Position numbers and translations under genes: made by a program
NCBI GenBank assembly: GCA_032358165.1
Contig: JAALGY010000038.1
Location: forward strand, 1-64,000
Length of the DNA stretch: 64,000 nt
Source of the DNA: Diplosphaera chodatii
Taxonomy: Eukaryota; Chlorophyta; Trebouxiophyceae; Prasiolales; Stichococcaceae
Direction: 5' to 3'
Shown here: in pieces, positions 57,701 through 64,000 of the stretch
Layout: every line of letters starts with the position of its first letter
How positions within the stretch are numbered: the stretch's first letter is position 1
Notes under the pieces: generated by a model
Database searches by the model: none
Seen by the model: only the letters and a program-made list of their open reading frames with translations
What the model was told of the DNA's origin: nothing

Positions 57701-60700
57701 GGCGCCCCCACGCCCGGCAGTGCTTGCTGATGGCCAGCGGCAAAGCGCAATGGACTTCCATCTGGTTTCCTGCAGGGATGTGGCGGCAGCGGGGGCACGG
57801 CTGTTCGTGAGCTCCGCGGCCGCAGACGCGCAGGCTGCAAAGGAGGGCAAGGCCGCCAGCACCGACCTCATCGAGAGCCTGGTATGCACGGTTGGGCGTG
57901 GAGACCAGCATGCACGCCTCATTCATCATGAGAACTGGTGCAAGCCTGAGCTGCTCGGTGGCGCGATATGATGTCTGCCCGCTTGGATGCACTTCTGCTG
58001 CCATGGGGTGCAGGTCACGGAGTACGCGTCACCCCGCACACGGAAGCTGCTGCAGGACTACAATGCACAGCACGCCCAGGTAGCTTCCACGTTGTTGCTT
58101 CTTCAGCATTCAGCCTGTGCCAGCAAGCATCAAGCAGTAGACTGGCGCGCCCTGTAGTAGAAGCATCGAGGAGGATCACCAAACACGATCACGGAAGAAC
58201 GACGAACAGCAAGTTCCGGCTGCTGGGGTGCAGGCCAGCAACGGGCCGTTTGCTCTGCAAAAGACATCGCAGACGCGGCAGACGGCGACGCACGAGGTGC
58301 ACGTGAACCTGGGCCCGCTCACGGCACGAGCCGCCTTCTCCCATGTCCCCTTCTGGCAGTCGGTGGCCGCCATGGTGCAGCGCATCGTGCAGCGCCCCAC
58401 GCCCGGCAACCCTGTGGCGGCGCCCAAGGCCACCGACTACAAGGAGGTGCTCGTGCTGAATCCTGTTGATAAGACACATGTTCAACATGCTTGATGACAC
58501 CCCTGCGTGTGCTGCATCTGCTCCTGGTGGTCATCCAACAGCCTGCCCGCATACCTGCATCCGCGCAAGCATCTGCTGTCCCAGCGTTGCCCCATTGCAC
58601 ATCCTGCTCACGGTCTGCACAGCAAGAGTGCTGGCCCAGGGGTCGCGCCTTGCACGCGGCCCTTGCACAAGCGTCGCCTGCTGTGCGCAGTTTGCTGGTG
58701 TCAGCCGGGGTGCGGCATCATGCTTGTGCACCTCGACAAAGCCTCTCATTCAAGTGCCGGGCTCACCGGCAAGGCTGCGGCCTGCTGACATGCGGCGACC
58801 CTGCCGGCGCAGGACAAGGACTTCCGCCCGGTGCGGGTGCGGGTGGCGGCGGAGGCGGCGGGCGCCGCGCTGCTGCTGTGCGCGGACCGCCCCGGCAGCT
58901 TCGGCGCGCCCGACGTGGTGGAGGTGGCCCTGGACCGCATCGCGGTGGACCACTCGCTGGACGCGCGCTTCTCCGACCGCCCCCCCGACCAGGTGGCTGC
59001 CCAGACTGCTTGGTGGTGAGGTCGCGGGAGGGAGTGCCGCTGAGATGCGTGGTGCGTACCACATGGCACAGGGGTTGGCAGGCCAGGCCCACTGGAGTGT
59101 GGGCACCGAAAGGCTGAAATGTGGCAGCTCTGCATGCCTGTCCTGTTGCTTCTAGCTTGGTCTTGTGCTGCTGCAAGAACACCACCAAGCCTTGAGTAAA
59201 GCCGCCGCCACCCAGTCGACCCAGGCAACCCACACACTGGCTTGCAGGCGCTGCGGCTGAGCGTGCGGCTGGCGGCGAGCTTCCTGAACAACAGCAGCTC
59301 GCGGTGGGAGACGCTGGCGGAGCCCTGGGCCGCGCGCGTGGAGCTCATCGAGTACAGCTCCCCCATCTACCGCTCCGACCACCAGCGGTAGGTTCCAGCA
59401 CATGATGCAGTTGCGGGGAGACACCAAGTTTGTGTGCGTTCATCACCATTAGTTTACAGCCAGCATCTGCATCGCTGGGCAACACAGCAGTGGCGGATTT
59501 GCCTGGCATGCCAAGGCTGCTGCGCAGGATATGAAGGGGCGAACACTGCAGTCGTGCTGCCGCACACCTCCTTGCACGCCCAACTGCCATTTGGTGCTGT
59601 GCTCCGGATGCACAGCTCAGTGCTGAGTCTGCCCACACTTCTCGTGCTGCAGGCAGGTCTGGGTGACATCGGAGCAGCACCTCAACCTGCACTTCAACCC
59701 CGCCGGGCTGCTGTCTGTCGGCGACGCGCTGGCGTTTGCCAAGGCGCTGCAGGCGGCGCCGGCAGAGACCGGCATCCAGCTGCCAGCGGGTGAGCCTCGC
59801 CTGCATCTCAGCTGCTTGGGCATCTGCCGCCCCCTCGAATTGCATGGTCTTGCAAGTTGAGCTGGTTCCCTCCTCACCTCTGATTCGGGTTTCAAACCTG
59901 ACGCATCCTCAGGCCCAGATACCAACAGAATACTGTGCACCAAGCCCCTGCTATATGCTCCAGGGTCGCCGCTGCTGCTGGGGCCGCCCGCCGGCTCTGG
60001 CGGCGCCGGGGAGGCGCCCTCGCAGCCAGAAGCGGTGCCACCGCCGCGCGCGCAGCTTGGCCTGGCCGCGCCCATCACAGGGCGCGCGCCGCAGAAGTAC
60101 CTGATCCAGAACCAGTCCGGGCTCAAGGTCTTCTACTGGGCCGACAAGGTACGGCCTGGCGGTGCTGCAAGCGCCTGCCGTCTGATCGCACGACTGGTAC
60201 CATATGCTGCACAGCTCCTCCCCGGCCTCTGCCTGCACTGGGACCCAGCCAATCACTCACCCGCACCGTGCTATGCCCGTAATCAGCAGACAGGAGCCGC
60301 TGCTGAGACCCCACTGGCAGGGGAAGTCGACCAACGTCGCTGTGGTGTGCAGACGGACAGGTACGGGGCGCAGAAGACGTGCGTGCTGGAGGCGGGCGCG
60401 TCCGAGACGCTGCGCGTGGCGCCGGTGCCCAAGCGACTGCGCACGGTGGCGCCCGGCAAGGGCACCTGGTCCGAGCGCTGGGGCACCGCCATCAACCTGC
60501 ACTTCGAGGGCAACTGGATGCCGCTGCTGGTGCGCCCTTGCTGGTTGCAGGAGTCACATCTGCCTGTAAGCTGCAAGCGCTCCTAAAGAAGCCCCGGCAG
60601 CCTTGCATGAGCCAGTGCAAACAGGGCGCTGCTGTGCGCAGTCGGCAGCATACCTGCTGTGCAGGGGGTCAATGACGCACTGGCTGCCGTGCTGCCTCCG

Positions 60701-63700
60701 GCACATGCTCAGCTCCCAAACAGTTGAGTGTAACCCGTTGATCAAGAGGGCGTTCACAGGCCCAGGCCGTATGCAGTGGTCCTCTGCTCCTGCAGGATGT
60801 GTCGGTGTCGGTGGTGGGCAAGTACCGCTACCTGATGGACAGCGCGCTGAAGCGCGGGCACCTGCCCGTCATCGTGGACATCTTCCTCGTCGGCCGCACC
60901 AAGATCATCACCCTGCACTCCAGCATCTGGGCACGCCCCCACCTCTGCTGAACTTGTGCCTCCTTCCCTGGGGGTTTCCCCTTGGTGTGAGTGCTGCAGT
61001 AGAAGTTGAGCTGCCCGCATCTGAACCCTCGAACGGGCTGTCGTGCGCCAATTCAGGCATCCTCTTGGCACCGCAGGCGTCTAATGTGACGGATCGGCCG
61101 CTGGCGATGCGGCTGCACATCCCCATCAGCAGCCTGGCGGCGCCGCGCGGCGGCACCTCGGCCCCCGACCTCGCCAGCGCCGACGCGCAGCTGCGCCCTG
61201 TGCTGCCCGGCAAAGGTGGGGTCCATGCACCGCTGCTGTTTGGTTGTCATTCGCCACGTATGCACAATCACGAGAACCCTGGCTTCTCAGACCCAGCGAT
61301 GCTTGGTCAACTGGGAGCAGCGCGGACACCTCAGAAACTGCTGAAAGTGCTGCCTGATCCTTGAGCAGCTGACCATAGCAACCGACGGCGCTCTCCTCGG
61401 CAGGCATGTATCTGCCGCTGACGGCGGTGCTGGGCGGCAGCCTGTTCGTGCGGCCGGAGGGGTATCAGGAGGCGGCGCGGGACGTGGTGCGGCTGTCGCC
61501 CCACATCGCCGAGCTGCAGGAGCAGGTGAGAATTTCACCGCTTACGGTGAGGAGATGGTAGCCCCCTGCTTGAGAAGAAGACTGGGACTCGTGCAGGCCA
61601 CCGCCCACCAGTGAAGTAGTCCTGCACAGCACAACTTCAGCTGTACACAACGTGGTGCTGCCACGACAGTCGGCTGACATAAGACAGTGCCACGTGGCAG
61701 CCTCCCAGTCTTCGACAGTCCAGGTCTTCAGGCAGGGAGCCAGTCGCCTTCCTGTGACCTAGGCACCCGACATCCCAATGCAGTGTCGTACTCTCTGACA
61801 TTTCGTACCGAGTCGACATGCTGGCCCTGCTGCAGGCTGGGTATCTGATGTGCGAGTCCGAGGATCCAGGGGCAGCCCCGCTGCACTGCGTTGTCCGTAT
61901 CATTCCCGCCCAGGTACAAGCATACATGCATGCAAGGCAGCACACACTCAAGATGCAACAAGCTACAGCTTAGCGGCACCAGTGTCGTGCGTCTTGTTGA
62001 TTCCTTTGATTCCGTTCTGATTACATCAGACAGGCTTGCAAAGCTCCTCTGATCCCCATTGCGCTGTGCAGGTGAACTCGGAGTTCCAGGCGTTCAAGCA
62101 TGTGGAGATCCTGGGCCCGGGCGAGCACATGCGGGCGCAGCAGCCGCTGGAGGCGACGCTGGCGATCCACCCCACCGTCGTCCTCACCAACTCGCTGCCC
62201 TACCCCATGCACCTCATCCTGTGGCAGGTCAGATGCCAACAGCTCCCGCCTGTGACGTCACACCAGGCGTCAGCAGCTGCTGCCGCTGCCAGCTGGCAGA
62301 CACCATGCCTCCTTGGCCTTGCTCTGGACGTGCTGGTATGACAAGCCTTGATGCCATCATGTTGGGTGCGCAGGTGGCGCAGCTGCACAGGGGGCAGAAG
62401 CAGGCGCCGGGGCTGCTCAAGCGCACCGTATCCAGCCCGGCGCGCAGCAGCGGCTCGGTCGACATCAGCGCGGACGTCGATGCAGCCGCAGCGGCGGCTG
62501 CAGCCGCTGAGCCCTCGGCCTCGGCGGCGTCAGACCCTAAACACCCGGACCACGCCCGCCGGCTGCAGGAGCTGGCGGCGGTGCTGAGCGGCACCCTGCC
62601 CATGGGCCCCGAGGACAACCTGCTGCTGGAGGAGCTGCTGAAGGTGCGTGTCACCGCCGAACCCTGAAGAGCGCACTGCGTCCATCCCTTGTGCTAGTGC
62701 GACTCCTGTTCCGAGTTCCGTTGATGTTGCTCAACTGCCTGCCTGCCTTCCGTCCTGCCAGTCCACCTTCTGCTCAGGCCGTAGGTTTGCACATTGTCAC
62801 ATGTGCACAGCAGGAGCGGCTTGCTGCCAACCCAGCAGGGCGCATCACTGCTTGCGCCCTGTGCTCGTGCGCAGGAGGCGAGCAGCGGCAACGCCGCGGC
62901 ATCGCGGCTGGCGCAGGAGGCGGCGACCACCACGCTGCTGGGCCCCTGGCGGCCGGGCGCACCCGTGGGGCGCGCGGGGCGCGCGAGGGGCGCCCACCTG
63001 CAGCTCACGCTGCCGCCGGGCCGCTCGCAGGTGCGGTCCTGCGGTCTCCTCAAGTCCACAACAAGCATGTGATGTGCCCATGGCCGCTGAGGTGTCGTTG
63101 GCTCCCCTCATCCCGGCGCACAGGTCCTGCGGCTCGGCTTGCCTGCATGCTGTCGGCTGGTGGCGCGGCCTGCCCGGCACAAGCCCCAGAGGCTGATTTG
63201 CCAACCTGTGTGCATGCTGACGCGGCACAGGCCTTGCGCACCAGGCGCAACAGCGCATGCTGCACACTGCTGCGATCACTGCACGCTTGGACGTAACTAG
63301 TCTTCACAAACAGAATTCGGCACATGCAAGAGATACCTGGTGTTCTGCTGCGCTGCCTGCGAACCACTGGGCACGCTGTGACCTGCCACCGCGCTGCTGC
63401 AGTCGCTGTACGCGGACCTGAGCGGCAATGTGCTGCTGCACGCGAGCGTGCCAGCGCTGGGGCTGCGCGCGGAGCAGTGGGCCATCGTCAGCTGGGGGCA
63501 CACGCACGCGCAGCTGCCCGACTTTGCCGACTCCCGGCTGACCTACCGGTGCGTCTGAAAATTCTCAGGGTAGACGGTTCAGGGGTCATGGTTGGCTGCA
63601 CCTCCTACCCAGGCAGCGACAACCTCGTTTGCTCCGCCGCCTCCATTCTGCTGTGGAGGTTGCCAGTGGATCACTTGCTGCTGTGACCGCACCGCTCCTG

Positions 63701-64000
63701 CTGCAGGCTGGCGAAGCAGGTGAAGCTGAAGTCGGACGTGAGCATGCTGCCGTCGGCGCTGCCGGGCAAGCAGCACAACCCGGTGTCCAAGCGCCTCAAG
63801 GCGCTGCTCAAGGCGCTCAGGGAGCGCAACCCCACCGAAGACGCCAAGCCGACTCCCAGGTGCTTGCTGTAGTATCGCAATGTACATGGATGGCTGTCAG
63901 GAAAACCTGCTTGTAGCCACGTCAATGAGTCAAGCGCGGAACCCTCTCTTCAACCAGCTGTTCCAGCATGCATGGAGGCGCACAACTAGGGCACAATGGT
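39762..64000 (+). CDS. Giant VPS13-like bridge lipid-transfer protein, C-terminus beyond window
   Basis: VPS13-family proteins are rod-like hydrophobic grooves that move phospholipids between membranes at contact sites. From ATG 39762 I follow more than 50 exons over 24 kb (at least about 2900 aa). First exon: short N-tail, then one hydrophobic helix (MAVALALWTLAWTLAVYWAV). Next, a late-chorein-like part: IEVADLRLDVTRYAEAEL, LPGWRAPLVLRARGVRLVLQ, ERLLWATDFGD and RAEVHIADVAVTYFQ (joined by phase to 41030). Family-typical helices follow: NPAAWWRHAIGAVLHECR with RRRYQALYAASR (42945-43110), and DLRWWQRRRVAPADA then LAALERRLTVEQVSHYR (43330-43450). Two long Gln/Pro/Gly-rich exons lie at 41417-42282 and about 51290-52155. 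Later parts include LLVAEGKPFVFVNVVLSDSQ (55980), ASFLNNSSSRWETLAEPWAA (59275) and a VAB-like region (60085-62230). Coding continues to at least 63860. A one-base frame break occurs near 50240. The inner exon list is approximate; SABRE/BLTP-type relatives are the main alternative. Confidence 0.8.
43898..43911. repeat. Interstitial telomere-like motif (AGGGTTTAGGGTTT)
   Basis: Two exact TTTAGGG-type units in an intron of the VPS13-like gene. Confidence 0.5.
52678..52706. repeat. Inverted telomere-like motif pair (TAGGGTTT ... AAACCCTG)
   Basis: TCTAGGGTTT at the left and TCCCTAAACCCTGG at the right form an imperfect inverted pair around TCCCAAAG, in an intron of the VPS13-like gene. Confidence 0.45.
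56079..56147. repeat. 37-bp direct duplication in an intron
   Basis: TGTCCATGAAGTGCGCCTAG followed by TGCAGAGTGCT (56079-56109) is repeated with two substitutions from 56116 (TGTCCACGAAGTGCGCCTAA). Offset 37 bp, one duplication only. Confidence 0.7.
60085..62230 (+). other. VAB/SHR-binding-like region of the VPS13-like protein
   Basis: Six exons read KYLIQNQSGLKVFYWADK (60096), GAQKTCVLEAGASETLRVAP (60366-60425), SVSVVGKYRYLMDSALKRGH (60801-60860), NVTDRPLAMRLHIPISSL (61083), MYLPLTAVLGGSLFVRPEGY (61405), then FQAFKHVEILGPGEHMRAQQ and LTNSLPYPMHLILWQ (62085-62227). The Asn-rich 'NQSG' strand, 'PLxxxxGGxLFVRP' and 'LPYPMHLILW' patterns are those of the VPS13 adaptor-binding repeats, which bind Pro-x-Pro adaptors in yeast. 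Partner binding here is inference. Confidence 0.65.

Noticed and set aside
1..64000. Transposon, provirus, organellar insertion or biosynthetic cluster
   Set aside because: No transposase, integrase, reverse transcriptase or capsid motifs, no long terminal repeats and no plastid or mitochondrial genes were seen. The genes are unrelated housekeeping and endomembrane genes.

Overview
This is a window of nuclear DNA from a green alga. It holds intron-dense, GC-rich genes whose exons are roughly 50-250 nt and whose introns are mostly 100-250 nt ending in TGCAG. The proteins include a thylakoid-lumen protein and a plant-type CUL1, and TGTAA (the usual chlorophyte poly(A) signal) lies downstream of several stop codons. 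Short introns, GC-rich exons and TTTAGGG-like motifs suit a trebouxiophyte or related chlorophyte, but I cannot name the species. I saw no tRNA, rRNA, bacterial operon, CRISPR array, provirus or intact transposon.

Layout. Bases 1 to about 5300 are a diverged tandem satellite with a unit of about 172 bp, about 31 copies, running off the left edge. A two-monomer block recurs exactly 13 units (2236 bp) away, which suggests higher-order amplification. A coding-looking fragment with an apparent 1-nt frameshift flanks it (5340-5663). Next come: a GRIP-domain golgin (5941-12306, minus); cullin-1 in 22 exons giving 749 aa with a neddylation lysine (13091-18727, plus); a TMEM144/DMT-type membrane transporter (19543-21929, minus); a type II membrane SGNH/PC-esterase-like protein of 426 aa (22984-25778, plus); a pectate-lyase-like beta-helix protein (26606-29102, minus); an unrecognised low-complexity protein (29863-33322, minus); an Aurora-like kinase with a degenerate glycine loop (33387-36263, minus); a thylakoid lumenal 15-kDa-type protein (37445-38945, minus); and a giant VPS13-like bridge lipid-transfer protein (39762 to beyond the right edge, plus) filling the last 24 kb.

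The genes do not form a pathway. Several touch the endomembrane system (golgin, putative cell-wall or glycan-modifying SGNH protein, secreted-type beta-helix protein, VPS13-like lipid bridge), but this is normal eukaryotic gene order and co-function is not claimed. Divergent pairs share about 0.8-1.0 kb upstream regions (golgin/CUL1, TMEM144/SGNH, TL15/VPS13-like). Convergent pairs (CUL1/TMEM144, SGNH/beta-helix) have TGTAA signals placed so that the 3' ends just avoid overlapping.

The points most worth a second look are the satellite and its 13-unit periodicity, the predicted N-terminal membrane anchor on a VPS13-like protein, the kinase with only one of three glycine-loop glycines, recurrent GC-AG introns whose use is confirmed by reading frame, and two local one-base frame breaks inside otherwise good coding sequence.
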